Numbered from the stretch's first letter, positions 35,987 through 45,636 are shown. The stretch: 64,000 bases of DNA from Oscillospiraceae bacterium (GCA_015066175.1 SVOW01000001.1:186001-250000), one strand, 5' to 3'. The notes: generated by a model not told the origin, from the sequence alone. Numbers and translations: made by a program.

Positions 35987-38900
35987 TCATTCTTTAACCC
36001 AGAGCATTTCAACTTTCTTGATATGTCTTAAAATCTTACTGTAATCAAGAATGTTAAGAATGCCGTTGCCATCAATATCACCGCAGGCAAATGAGTATTC
36101 ATCTTCAACTTTCTGGACTTTTTTGAAGTGTCTGAGAACTGCTGCGTTATCAATAACGTCAACCGTTCCGTTACCATTTACGTCACCGATAAGATGAATC
36201 TTCAGATCAAGCTGTGTTTTAGCTTCGTGAATCCACATTTTATATTCGCGTGTTACATGGTCTTTCTTTGAAACTCTGATAATATAATATCCGGGCTGAA
36301 CATCACTGAAACCATATTCTGCATTGTTGCCTGTTACAGTAACAGTTTCAATTACTTCCATAGAGTCAGTGCCCTTGATGAGTTCAATTGTAACTAATTC
36401 TGTATTAGAATTGAATGATTTTACTGTACCCCAGATTTCACCGCCGAGAGGAGCAACATCTCTTGTTTCAACTTCTGCACCACAAATTGCACAATAGTTA
36501 GTTTCTGAACCTTTTTCCATTTCTGTAGGTTCTTTTGTAACAACCCATTCTTCTGACGGTGTATGGCCTGTTGCCTCAACTTTTGTTTCAAAAATTTCTT
36601 CTGTACATTCTTCATCTGAATAAAGTTTATCACAAACTGTGCAGGTGTAGAATTCTATATTACCTTCAAGAGTACACGTTGCATCAAGTGCATCTGTTTT
36701 AACAACATTATGTCCTTTTTTAAGAACTGTTGTTTCGCGTGAAATTTCTTCGCCACAAACTGTACAATAAATTACTGTATCGTATGAGCCGTCATTAAAG
36801 CAGTCTGCTTCAACTCTGTTTTCTTCTACTGCTTCACCATCTGTATGACCGAGAGCGTCAATAGTTTCTTGTGCTACAAGAACTTCATCACACACTGAAC
36901 AATGCTTACCGGCTGTCAGACCTGTGTTTTCGCAATCAGGTGCAACTGCTTCATCAACTATTTCAGTATGACCGAGTGCGTCAATTGCAATTGTTTCGCG
37001 TGAGAGTTCTTTATCGCAAACTGCACAGTAAACCACTGTATCGTATGAGCCTTCATTTTCACAATCAGGTTCTGTTCTGTTTTCTTCCACTGCTTCACCT
37101 GATGTGTGACCAAGTGCATCGATTGCGATTGTTTCGCGTGAAAGTTCTTTATCGCAAACTGTACAGTAAACTACTGTATCGTATGAGCCTTCGTTTTCAC
37201 AATCAGGTTCTGTTCTGTTTTCTTCCACTGCGTCACCTGATGTATGACCGAGTGCATCGATTGTGATTGTTTCGCGTGAAAGTTCTTTATCGCAAACTGT
37301 ACAGTAAACTACTGTATCGTATGAGCCTTCATTTTCACAATCAGGTTCTGTTCTGTTTTCTTCCACTGCGTCACCTGATGTATGACCGAGTGCGTCAATT
37401 GCGATTGTTTCGCGTGAAAGTTCTTTGTCGCAAACTGTGCAGTAAACTACTGTATCGTATGAGCCTTCATTTTCACAATCAGGTTCTGTTCTGTTTTCTT
37501 CCACTGCGTCACCTGATGTGTGACCGAGTTCGTCAATTGCAATTGTTTCGCGTGAGAGTTCTTTATCGCAAACTGTACAGTAAACTACTGTATCGTATGA
37601 GCCTTCATTTTCACAATCAGGTTCTGTTCTGTTTTCTTCCACTGCGTCACCTGATGTGTGACCGAGTTCGTCAATTGCGATTGTTTCGCGTGAGAGTTCT
37701 TTATCGCAAACTGTACAGTAAGCTACTGTATCGTATGAGCCTTCATTTTCACAATCAGGTTCTGTTCTGTTTTCTTCCACTGCTTCACCTGATGTATGAC
37801 CGAGTGCGTCAATTGCAATTGTTTCGCGTGAGAGTTCTTTATCGCAAACTGTGCAGTAAACTACTGTATCGTATGAGCCTTCATTTTCACAATCAGGTTC
37901 TGTTCTGTTTTCTTCCACTGCTTCACCTGATGTATGACCGAGTGCGTCAATTGCAATTGTTTCGCGTGAGAGTTCTTTATCGCAAACTGTGCAGTAAACT
38001 ACTGTATCGTATGAGCCTTCATTTTCACAATCAGGTTCTGTTCTGTTTTCTTCCACTGCTTCTCCGTCTATATGACCCAGCGCGTCAACAATTTCCTGTG
38101 CGATAATTATTTCACCACAAGCTGAACAATGTTTGCCGGCTGTCAGACCTGTGTTTTCGCAATCAGGTGCAACTGCTTCATCGATTACTTCTGTGTGACC
38201 GAGTTTATCAATAGGTGTGTTTTCGTTTCTTACCAGACCGCACACTTCACATTCTTCGTGCTTTGTACCGCCGACCGCACAAGATGAACCTGTGTCAACT
38301 TTCCATACAAAATTATGACCAAGTGCATCTACGTAATCACTTACATATTCCTCGCCACAAACAGAACAAGTATATGTTGTAAAGCCCTGGTTTTCGCAAT
38401 CAGGTACTGTAACTACTGCAGTGTATTCGTGACCGAGTGCATCTACAATTGTTTCGACTCTTGAAAGTTCTTTGTTACAAACTGTACAGTAAACTACTGT
38501 ATCATATGAGCCTGTATTTTCGCAATCGGGTTCAATGTTGTTTTCAATTACAGCTTCGCTCTCTGTGTGACCGAGGGCATCTGCATAATCTGCAACATAA
38601 GTATCACCGCATACTGAACAAGTGTATGTTGTGTAGCCTTTATCTTCACAAGTAGGAGTTGTTACTTTTGTGTCGTATTTATGTCCAAGTGCTTCAAGTT
38701 CAATTGTTTCTCTTGTAAGTTCATCACCACATACTGTACAATAAACTACTGTATCATATGAGCCTGTATTTTCGCAATCAGGTTCAACTCTGTTTTCAAC
38801 TACTGCTTCGCCTTCTGTATGTCCGAGTGCATCAACGATAACTTCTGTTCTTGATACTGCAAAGCCACACACGTCACAGTAAACTACATTTTCGTAAAAA

Positions 38901-40369
38901 CCTGCGTTTTCACAATCAGGTGCTTTTTCGTTTTCTTTTACTGCAGGTAATTCTGTATGACCATTTGCATCAACATAATCTGCAATGTAAGTATCACCGC
39001 ACACTGAACAAGTGTATGTTGTGTAGCCTTTATCTTCACAAGTAGGAGTTGTTACTTTTGTGTCGTATTTATGTCCAAGTGCTTCAAGTTCAATTGTTTC
39101 TCTTGTGAGTTCATCACCACATATTGTACAATAAACTACTGTATCATATGAGCCTGTATTTTCGCAATCAGGTTCAACTCTGTTTTCAACTACTGCTTCG
39201 CCTTCTGTATGTCCGAGTGCATCAACGATAACTTCTGTTCTTGATACTGCAAAGCCACACACGTCACAGTAAACTACATTTTCGTAAAAACCTGCGTTTT
39301 CACAATCAGGTGCTTTTTCGTTTTCTTTTACTGCAGGTAATTCTGTATGACCATTTGCATCAACATAATCTGCAATGTAAGTATCACCGCATACTGAACA
39401 AGTGTATGTTGTGTAGCCTTTATCTTCACAAGTAGGAGTTGTTACTTTTGTATCGTATTTGTGACCGAGTGCATCTACAACTTCCTGTGCCACGAGCACT
39501 TCACCGCATTCAGAACAATGTTTACCTTCAGTTAAACCTGTGTTTTCACAATCAGGGGAAACCGCTTCATCGATTACTTCTTCGTGTTCGTGAGGAACAG
39601 TAACATTGCATGTTGCGCTGAAACCTGTTACAACTGTTGTTGCTGTGATTACGGCATCACCGTCACCTACACGTGTTACAAGACCGTTTTCATTAACTTT
39701 AGCAACATTTTCGTCGCTTGAAGACCATTCAACATCTCTGTAACTTGCATTTACAGGGTCAAATATCACTTCAAGTTGCTTTTCAGATGCACCTTTTGTA
39801 AGAGTAATATCTGTTTCATTAAGGCTTATTCCGTTTGTTGGTATATAAAGCCTTGATTCAGCTCTTACGATTGCTATATCATCCAAATCAATAGCATAAC
39901 AATCGTTATCCATTACCTCTAAATTTTCAACATCACGAATTGCACCAACTTCATAAATACCGCCTGTTACATCATCAGTAACACGGCATTGGAATGTCAT
40001 GAGTTCCTGGTCTGTTTCAAGATTTTCAAGACCTTGTGTACCAACAGCAATCATAATTCTTGAAGTTTCAGTGAAAGAACATTCATCGGTTGCTGAAATA
40101 TTCGCTTTCAGATTTTCTGTAAGTACACCTGAATCAGAAATATATTCAAGTCCTTCAGGTATTTCAAGAGTAAACTGCCAACCGCAGGTAATAATACTTG
40201 CCCTTGCGTAGACAGTATAAGTAATAATATCTCCCGGAACACCTACATCTTTGTCAGCGACAAAAGTAAATGTTACTTTCGGTTCAACACTTTCAGCAAC
40301 AGCACCGACAGGCACAATACTGAAAAGCATTACAACTGCTAACAAAACTGCTAACAACTTTTTCTTCAT
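35987..40369 (-). CDS. Giant repeat-rich dockerin exoprotein
   Basis: 1460 residues from ATG 40369 (AAGGGG site); the ORF to 40414 covers the promoter. Order: signal peptide (KKKLLAVLLAVVMLFSIVPVGAVA); cohesin-like beta-sandwich (about 28-175; VGVPGDIITYTVYARASI); Big2 domain (about 180-262; WSSSDENVAKVNENGLVTRV); about 1000 residues of Cys-rich units of 40-46 residues (PDCENxGxYDTVVYCTVCxxELSRETI); a small beta-sandwich (VQPGYYIIRVSKKDHVTREY); and a dockerin with DVNGNGTVDVID and DIDGNGILNILD. Each unit has three Cys, so metal binding or disulfide stacking is possible. Probably a surface stalk carried by a cohesin-dockerin complex. Repeat number is likely variable. Confidence 0.82.
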   Translation of the reverse strand: MKKKLLAVLLAVVMLFSIVPVGAVAESVEPKVTFTFVADKDVGVPGDIITYTVYARASIITCGWQFTLEIPEGLEYISDSGVLTENLKANISATDECSFTETSRIMIAVGTQGLENLETDQELMTFQCRVTDDVTGGIYEVGAIRDVENLEVMDNDCYAIDLDDIAIVRAESRLYIPTNGISLNETDITLTKGASEKQLEVIFDPVNASYRDVEWSSSDENVAKVNENGLVTRVGDGDAVITATTVVTGFSATCNVTVPHEHEEVIDEAVSPDCENTGLTEGKHCSECGEVLVAQEVVDALGHKYDTKVTTPTCEDKGYTTYTCSVCGDTYIADYVDANGHTELPAVKENEKAPDCENAGFYENVVYCDVCGFAVSRTEVIVDALGHTEGEAVVENRVEPDCENTGSYDTVVYCTICGDELTRETIELEALGHKYDTKVTTPTCEDKGYTTYTCSVCGDTYIADYVDANGHTELPAVKENEKAPDCENAGFYENVVYCDVCGFAVSRTEVIVDALGHTEGEAVVENRVEPDCENTGSYDTVVYCTVCGDELTRETIELEALGHKYDTKVTTPTCEDKGYTTYTCSVCGDTYVADYADALGHTESEAVIENNIEPDCENTGSYDTVVYCTVCNKELSRVETIVDALGHEYTAVVTVPDCENQGFTTYTCSVCGEEYVSDYVDALGHNFVWKVDTGSSCAVGGTKHEECEVCGLVRNENTPIDKLGHTEVIDEAVAPDCENTGLTAGKHCSACGEIIIAQEIVDALGHIDGEAVEENRTEPDCENEGSYDTVVYCTVCDKELSRETIAIDALGHTSGEAVEENRTEPDCENEGSYDTVVYCTVCDKELSRETIAIDALGHTSGEAVEENRTEPDCENEGSYDTVAYCTVCDKELSRETIAIDELGHTSGDAVEENRTEPDCENEGSYDTVVYCTVCDKELSRETIAIDELGHTSGDAVEENRTEPDCENEGSYDTVVYCTVCDKELSRETIAIDALGHTSGDAVEENRTEPDCENEGSYDTVVYCTVCDKELSRETITIDALGHTSGDAVEENRTEPDCENEGSYDTVVYCTVCDKELSRETIAIDALGHTSGEAVEENRTEPDCENEGSYDTVVYCAVCDKELSRETIAIDALGHTEIVDEAVAPDCENTGLTAGKHCSVCDEVLVAQETIDALGHTDGEAVEENRVEADCFNDGSYDTVIYCTVCGEEISRETTVLKKGHNVVKTDALDATCTLEGNIEFYTCTVCDKLYSDEECTEEIFETKVEATGHTPSEEWVVTKEPTEMEKGSETNYCAICGAEVETRDVAPLGGEIWGTVKSFNSNTELVTIELIKGTDSMEVIETVTVTGNNAEYGFSDVQPGYYIIRVSKKDHVTREYKMWIHEAKTQLDLKIHLIGDVNGNGTVDVIDNAAVLRHFKKVQKVEDEYSFACGDIDGNGILNILDYSKILRHIKKVEMLWVKE
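36974..38077. repeat. Eight tandem 138-bp repeats within the 1460-aa gene
   Basis: Eight units of exactly 138 bp (46 residues, each from GHTSG or variant to AIDAL or variant) with only scattered substitutions (E/D, V/A, A/E, T/A). The near identity at DNA level indicates recent expansion or gene conversion. In frame; not a CRISPR array. Confidence 0.95.
38687..39466. repeat. Two tandem 390-bp copies within the same gene
   Basis: Units 38687-39076 and 39077-39466 (130 residues each, from GHKYDTKV to ETIELEAL) differ at very few bases; a partial third copy follows toward lower coordinates. Confidence 0.9.
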
Positions 40370-40385
40370 ATATATTTCCCCTTTC

Positions 40386-40447
40386 TTCTGCAAAAGCAGA
40401 ACGCATATATACATGATTATTTTACCATTTCATTTATGCAATGTCAA
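40386..40447 (-). promoter_or_regulatory. Promoter and leader hairpin of the 1460-aa dockerin gene
   Basis: Minus strand TTGACA (40442-40447), 17 bases, TAAAAT (40419-40424). The leader forms TTCTGC/GCAGAA (40386-40401) just before the AAGGGG ribosome site. Confidence 0.7.
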
Positions 40448-40498
40448 CTAAAACCACAATTATTAAAAATTATTATTATACAAAATGTCAAAGAATCA

Positions 40499-40534
40499 AA
40501 AAAAACACTGACTTGGTTTTAATCCAAATCAGTG
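40499..40534 (-). terminator. Terminator of the GH36 gene
   Basis: CACTGATTTGG/CCAAGTCAGTG on the minus strand (one G-U pair), then T8. Confidence 0.8.
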
Positions 40535-40543
40535 CTTTTAATA

Positions 40544-42613
40544 TTATTTTGCTGAAAACATAATTATAAACGCTTTTTCGCCTTCAGGAAGCTGAAGCTT
40601 TATTCCGTCACACATCAATTCTTCACCTGTCATTGTATAAACTGTTTCAGGAAAATCGATATCGTAAACTTCATATTCCATATCAGAAATAAGCCCGTTT
40701 AGTTTAAGCAGATATTCAGTTGCAGTCACATCTTTTCTTTTATATACAAACGCTTCGCCTTTTGTTGCATCGTCATCTGAGTACTGCATTGCAAGGATTT
40801 TATCAGAAGCATATGTGCCGCTTTCAAGCGGATAATAGTTGTGGCACATCATTGCTCTCTGCTCTTTGTATACAGAAAAATAAGGGCTGTGAATTGTACC
40901 GAAAGTTTCTACTGTAAGGGGCATAATACTGCTTCGTGCAGCATATTCGCTATCGTTATACTGCAGTGTGCCTGATATAGGAAGCCAGAAAGACAAACCA
41001 TATGTCATTGACTGAGTTGCCTCAAGAATATCATCGTGTGGCGCACAGTTGTAGTCACTTCTCCAAACAGGCACACTTCTTCTTGCCATTTCAAGGTCAA
41101 GACGTCTGCCACCTGCTGCACAGTTATCGATAATAAGACCGTCAACATTGTCTTTAAGATAATCGAGATACCTGTATTCATTCGTTATGTAATGATTTTC
41201 ACAGATGCCTGTTCTTGAGTCATAAAGTGTTTTGTCTGCCTGTTTCCAGAAATCTTCAGGTGCAAAATTGAAATCCTGACGATAAACAGAAACACCGTTT
41301 TCTTTAAGAGATGCCACTATCAACTTGCAAAGATAATCAAGCGCATCTTCATTTGCAAGGTTGTACATATAATTATCATAATCTTCAAGACTGATAATCC
41401 AACCATCTTTATCTTTTCCGAAATTATAGAGTTCTGAACCTTCTCTTACTCTTTCAGGTTCATACCAGAGAACAAGTCCGCAGCCCTTTTCTTTACCGTA
41501 ATCGGAAAGTTCTATGATACCATTGGGATATCTGCTTTCATCAGGCACCCATGTTCCCACAGTATCGTGCCAGCCTTCGTTATATTTGTACCAACCTGCA
41601 TCCATCCAGAAATAATCAACATTCTCAAAAACAGAAGCTTTGAAAGTATTCATTGTATCAATAATCTGACTTGCAGTGTTTGTGGAAAGAGGACCTGCCA
41701 CTTCCATCATAGTCATTGTGTCAGGAATATTTTCAGGATAAACGCAGTCTGCAATCCAACTTCTGAACTGATTGAAACCTTTGAGTGGGTTTTCGTTTTT
41801 ATAAAAGCTCAGAGAAATAAGCGGTGAACGCACTTCTTCGTCAGGCGTGAGATATGCTTTGAATTTTTCCTGACCTACTTTTATTGATGTTTTACCTGAA
41901 TTTTCTTTTAAAGATGCTTTCCAGAAACCTGACCAGCCAACACCTAAAACAAGGCTGCTTTCTTCGCCTGAAATATTGAAATACGGCAGATAGTTATCTG
42001 TCGACCTACCTTCGATACTATCAAAAACAGATTTAACAGGCATCAGACTTTTCTTCATCAAAACGAAATCGTATGGCTCATCACGGCTGCCTTTTGAATA
42101 ATAAACAGTGCTCTCACCTGTTTCAAAACTTTTATCAAGAGCATAGAAATTGCTGATAACAGCAGAATTCTCGTCTGCATTATTTTTGATTAAAACCGTC
42201 CACTCGCATGTAGCGTTTTCTTCGTAAATTGTGGCTTCCACAGTAACAACAAGTCCGTTTGTTTTGTGTGACAAAGTTATGTATGATGTTTTTCCGCCAC
42301 TGTAAACTGCGCCTGTTTCACTTTCCTGAGATACAGAGAAATCCCAATCTTCAAGTGTTTTGTTGAGTTTTTTCGTGCCGAAACTGAAACTGAACGGTAA
42401 TTCTTTTTTGCCGTTTTTCAAAAGAATGTTATCGTCAAACCATTCACGGCAATTCTGTTTTTCTGCATCTGTGATTTTTATTTCCTCTGCAGAAATGCGT
42501 TCAAAATTAATCTGCTGATTGTATGGTATTTCAGGAATTTTTTCAACATCAGTAAAAAGAAGTGAGAAAAAACTTGAAATAAAATAAATTAAAGCAACTA
42601 AAAATTCTTTCAT
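40544..42613 (-). CDS. GH36-type alpha-galactosidase
   Basis: 689 residues. An N-terminal aromatic hydrophobic helix (FLVALIYFISSFFSLLF) is the signal or anchor, followed by an acidic stretch with IPEIP. A beta-sandwich (about 30-280) precedes the TIM barrel. Catalytic landmarks: WMDAGWY near 342, LWYEPERV near 400, nucleophile Asp in VYRQDFN near 460 and acid/base Asp in RSDYNCAPHDD near 530. It removes terminal alpha-galactose from oligosaccharides or glycoproteins. The paralogue at the right edge shares the whole layout. Next upstream gene is a patatin, 32 bases away, perhaps co-transcribed. Confidence 0.9.
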   Translation of the reverse strand: MKEFLVALIYFISSFFSLLFTDVEKIPEIPYNQQINFERISAEEIKITDAEKQNCREWFDDNILLKNGKKELPFSFSFGTKKLNKTLEDWDFSVSQESETGAVYSGGKTSYITLSHKTNGLVVTVEATIYEENATCEWTVLIKNNADENSAVISNFYALDKSFETGESTVYYSKGSRDEPYDFVLMKKSLMPVKSVFDSIEGRSTDNYLPYFNISGEESSLVLGVGWSGFWKASLKENSGKTSIKVGQEKFKAYLTPDEEVRSPLISLSFYKNENPLKGFNQFRSWIADCVYPENIPDTMTMMEVAGPLSTNTASQIIDTMNTFKASVFENVDYFWMDAGWYKYNEGWHDTVGTWVPDESRYPNGIIELSDYGKEKGCGLVLWYEPERVREGSELYNFGKDKDGWIISLEDYDNYMYNLANEDALDYLCKLIVASLKENGVSVYRQDFNFAPEDFWKQADKTLYDSRTGICENHYITNEYRYLDYLKDNVDGLIIDNCAAGGRRLDLEMARRSVPVWRSDYNCAPHDDILEATQSMTYGLSFWLPISGTLQYNDSEYAARSSIMPLTVETFGTIHSPYFSVYKEQRAMMCHNYYPLESGTYASDKILAMQYSDDDATKGEAFVYKRKDVTATEYLLKLNGLISDMEYEVYDIDFPETVYTMTGEELMCDGIKLQLPEGEKAFIIMFSAK

Positions 42614-42645
42614 ATAGATACCTCCGTTTATATTCAGGTGAATTT

Positions 42646-43557
42646 TTATTTTTCAAGATACCTTTTCAATTCTTCAATGTTTCTTTTAGCATCTTCAACA
42701 CCAAAGAAATATAATTCACCTAATTTTTCCATATCAGGCTCAAGCTTGCCCACATCTACCGGTTTTGAAGGACTTATAACAAATACCCTGCCTTCTTTTT
42801 TCAGCTTTTCAATTTCATCACATTCATCATTATATATGGTGTTGCTTTTTGAAAGAGATTCGGCAAATTCAGGAAAATTATGATAAACTGCCCTGCAAAG
42901 CTTTGCGGTTTCAGGCTTTTCCGGCGGCTTTCTGTAAGAATCTTCTCTTGTTTTAATTATAATAATTTTTTCATAGCCATTTTCCAATGCCCATTTATAC
43001 GGAGTTTTGCATGAGCAGGCTCCGTCAAGATAAGGTATATCGTCTATATATACAGGTTTGGAAACAAAAGGCATACTTGCAGAAGCTCTTATTGCCTGAA
43101 AAAAATCACCACAGTTATCTCTGTCCATATATTCTGTTTTACCATTCTGAAGATTGGTAACAACGGCAACAAGTTTACGTGACGGGTCAAATAATCTTGT
43201 TTTATCAAGCGGGTCAATTTTGTCAAGGTCACCATAAAGGAAATCAAAGCCTATTATTCCGTCATTTTTCTTTATGGCACCAAGACCAACATAATCATTA
43301 TTATGTCTGTATGTAAGATTAGTGCGTGCAGAGCGGCCAATCTGCCCTGCAACATAATTTGCTGCATTGAGTGCACCTGCAGAAACACCGATTGTGCACT
43401 GCATATTTATGTCCTGCTTCATAAGATAATCAAGCACGCCTTCAGTATACACTCCTCTGAAAGCACCACCTTCAAGCACCATACAGCCGTCGGTCAATTT
43501 ATCAGAGGCAGTACCGCAAAGAATTTTGTCTATACCTGAATAAACTTTATTTTTCAT
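42646..43557 (-). CDS. Patatin-like phospholipase
   Basis: 303 residues. Oxyanion loop LEGGAFRG near residue 29, nucleophile Ser in GVSAG near 59 and the dyad Asp in YLDGA near 173 form the patatin Ser-Asp pair. It probably hydrolyses acyl esters of membrane lipids. No signal peptide. No strong ribosome site is visible before the ATG (a weak GTGAG). Confidence 0.88.
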   Translation of the reverse strand: MKNKVYSGIDKILCGTASDKLTDGCMVLEGGAFRGVYTEGVLDYLMKQDINMQCTIGVSAGALNAANYVAGQIGRSARTNLTYRHNNDYVGLGAIKKNDGIIGFDFLYGDLDKIDPLDKTRLFDPSRKLVAVVTNLQNGKTEYMDRDNCGDFFQAIRASASMPFVSKPVYIDDIPYLDGACSCKTPYKWALENGYEKIIIIKTREDSYRKPPEKPETAKLCRAVYHNFPEFAESLSKSNTIYNDECDEIEKLKKEGRVFVISPSKPVDVGKLEPDMEKLGELYFFGVEDAKRNIEELKRYLEK

Positions 43558-43820
43558 TAATAATGCTCACTTCTTTTCACTTAAGTTCTGACAATTATAT
43601 TATAATATTATTTTCTGCAAAATTCAACGCAGAATTGCTTTTTGTCGATTTTTAATTTAAGAAAAAAAGATTTTAAGCGCTAAACTTTTCGGAACGTCAA
43701 TCAACACCATGGATAATGTCATATGTAGACGCATTCACTGATGTGGTTTAGCCAGAATTCTGTGACAACGAAAGACAATATAACGGTAGAATGACCCCCA
43801 AATAAAGCAATCCATCACAG
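43558..43820. repeat. Intergenic region with relic repeats
   Basis: No gene. 43681-43724 (starting TAAACTTTTCGGAACGTCAA) closely matches 45592-45636, and AGAATGACCCCCAAATAAA (43788-43806) matches a stretch at 45274-45293. The two repeats bracket the phosphoesterase gene, but their order differs on the two sides. Confidence 0.6.
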
Positions 43821-43849
43821 TTGACAAACACCAGTGCTTTTGATATACT
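43821..43849 (+). promoter_or_regulatory. Promoter of the phosphoesterase gene at 43875
   Basis: TTGACA, 17 bases, TATACT; near-consensus, 26 bases before the ATG. Confidence 0.8.
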
Positions 43850-43874
43850 GACAACAAAAAAGGAGTTGATATAT

Positions 43875-45239
43875 ATGTATTTAACAATCATAAAAATCGC
43901 AGCAACTGTTCTTACATTTATATTGGGAGTTTTTAATATTCCTTTTGAAATTCCCGGATTTTCGGATGAAAAGATAACTGAAACTTCTGTTGAATATCTT
44001 AATGACGAAGCAGGCTCAGCCGATGCCGTTATAACTGTAAAAGCAGCATCTGACGGTGAATATAAACTTTTCTGGGCTGATGAAAATGCAGACAAGCTTA
44101 CTTTTTCTTTTGGAGAATCTGAAATTGAATACAGCGAGTTTGCTACCATAACAACATATTTCGGAGAAGGAAGTGTTGACACACCTGATTTCGCCGCTAT
44201 TCCCAACGGTGCAAAAAACATAATTGTTACCCTTGACGGCGAAACACTTGAAACAGTTGAAATTCCCGCAGAAAAAATTCCCGACAGAGGCAATAATATA
44301 TATTCGTTCGGTTCAATAAGTGATCTGCATTTTAACCGTTATGATCTTGAAGACGGCAATGATGTTGCCGAAACCACCTTTGCACGTTCATTAACATTTT
44401 TCGAAACAGCAGGCGTTACTCTCGTAGCAATGCCCGGTGACATTTCAAGTGATGGTGAAAGAGAAGCATTTGAGGCATTTAATACCATTTCATCCGCTTA
44501 TGATTTCCCTGTTTATACCACGACAGGTAACCATGACCTTCACGCAAAATACGAAAAAGAGAATTGGCTTGAATTTATGAATGCCGGTGTTTATGGTGAC
44601 GAAAAAACTGAAGGCATAATAAACGTGGCTGACAACGGACTTGATTTTGTTTATGAAGAATCAGTTTCGGGAGATATCTTCATTTTCCTCAATCAGACTT
44701 CAAACAATTACGGTCTTTTATGGAATGCTCTTCTCGAAGATAGTCAGCTTGATTGGCTTGAAGCACAGCTTGAAGCCCATAAGGATAAAACCATTTATCT
44801 GTTTTTCCATACTTTCCTTAATTCTGCAAACGGCAACCCGCTTATGAGCACGGGAAATCTTCAGAATAATCTTGGCTGGGCATATCCTCTTTTCTATACT
44901 CAGGGTGCCAGTGATGAGGTAAGACTCAGAGAACTTTTAAAAGAGAATGATAATGTTGTATTTTTCAACGGCCATTCTCATTGGGCTTATCATATGCAAT
45001 ACCTTAATCCCAATCTCAATATTTCCAAAAACGGCGAAGATGGAGCAACATTTGTTCACGTTTCTTCCGTATCTTCTCCCAGAATCACAGGTGAATATCA
45101 GGTACTCTGGAGTAGCACAGACCCCGAAATGAGCGAAGGATATCTTATCGAAGTATACGATGATACAGTTGTGCTGTACGGTGTAGACTTTGTGAATAAC
45201 AGAATTTTGGCATACGCTACATATGAATGCGAAAAATGA
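43875..45239 (+). CDS. Secreted or anchored calcineurin-like metallophosphoesterase
   Basis: 454 residues from ATG 43875 (AAGGAG site); the ORF from 43821 overlaps the promoter. N-terminal hydrophobic helix (LTIIKIAATVLTFILGVF) then IPFEIPGFS. A beta-sandwich (about 35-135) precedes the catalytic domain: SISDLHFNRYD near 155, MPGDISSDG near 197, TGNHDLHAK near 233, LFFHTFLNSA near 315 and FNGHSHWAYH near 375. Hydrolyses an unknown phosphoester outside the cell. It lies between relic repeats just left of the tRNA-Trp fragment. Confidence 0.85.
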   Translation: MYLTIIKIAATVLTFILGVFNIPFEIPGFSDEKITETSVEYLNDEAGSADAVITVKAASDGEYKLFWADENADKLTFSFGESEIEYSEFATITTYFGEGSVDTPDFAAIPNGAKNIIVTLDGETLETVEIPAEKIPDRGNNIYSFGSISDLHFNRYDLEDGNDVAETTFARSLTFFETAGVTLVAMPGDISSDGEREAFEAFNTISSAYDFPVYTTTGNHDLHAKYEKENWLEFMNAGVYGDEKTEGIINVADNGLDFVYEESVSGDIFIFLNQTSNNYGLLWNALLEDSQLDWLEAQLEAHKDKTIYLFFHTFLNSANGNPLMSTGNLQNNLGWAYPLFYTQGASDEVRLRELLKENDNVVFFNGHSHWAYHMQYLNPNLNISKNGEDGATFVHVSSVSSPRITGEYQVLWSSTDPEMSEGYLIEVYDDTVVLYGVDFVNNRILAYATYECEK

Positions 45240-45355
45240 TTTTCTCCTTTTTGCACAAAAACAACGTGATGGCAAAATGACGCCCAAATAAAACGTACTT
45301 GATACAACTGAATACGAATAGAAACAAATCAATTTATTTCTTGAAACAAAAGGAA

Positions 45356-45387
45356 AAAGCCTTGAAACCACGTAGTTTCAAGGCTTT
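45356..45387 (-). terminator. Terminator-like hairpin beside the tRNA-Trp fragment
   Basis: AAAGCCTTGAAAC (45356-45368) pairs perfectly with its complement (45375-45387); a T5 run follows on the minus strand. It lies just past the CCA end of the tRNA fragment, as expected of an ancestral tRNA terminator. Confidence 0.75.
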
Positions 45388-45392
45388 CGCTT

Positions 45393-45498
45393 TGGCAGGG
45401 GCAGAAGGACTTGGTCTCGCCTGCCGGCTCGGTCGGTGCTTCTGCTTCGCAGAGGTCTCCACCGGAGACCCGCACCCCTCGACACGCGGTTTTGGAGA
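45393..45498 (-). pseudogene. Decayed 3' fragment of tRNA-Trp, candidate attachment-site scar
   Basis: 45393-45413 is identical to the 3' end (with CCA) of the intact tRNA-Trp at 58291-58311. 45474-45498 again matches the next part of that tRNA through the anticodon loop, with two or three changes. Between them lie about 60 foreign bases containing inverted repeats (GGTCTCC/GGAGACC). Only the 3' half of the tRNA is present, so it cannot be functional. Confidence 0.8.
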
Positions 45499-45591
45499 AA
45501 AAACGGAAAAACATACAAATCTGAGCTGTTTCAACAAACGTGGAGCATCATCACACGAACTTGCCGACGACTCGACGACGAACTGAAAAAG

Positions 45592-45636
45592 TAAACTTTC
45601 CGAAACATCAATCAACACCATAGAGAATGTACATAT
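45592..45636. repeat. Second copy of the relic repeat
   Basis: About 38 of 44 bases agree with 43681-43724 in the same orientation. Confidence 0.65.

Noticed and set aside
36871-38106. Two long plus-strand ORFs made of Leu/Arg/His-rich repeats
   Set aside because: They are antisense reading of the 138-bp tandem repeat in the dockerin gene; no ribosome sites and the 46-residue period follows the real gene.
36974-39466. Regular repeats that could suggest a CRISPR array
   Set aside because: The repeats are direct, contiguous and in frame with a protein; there are no unique spacers and no cas genes.
43748-44293. 181-aa minus-strand ORF opposite the phosphoesterase
   Set aside because: Overlaps promoter and coding part of a well-supported gene and runs into relic repeats; no family features.
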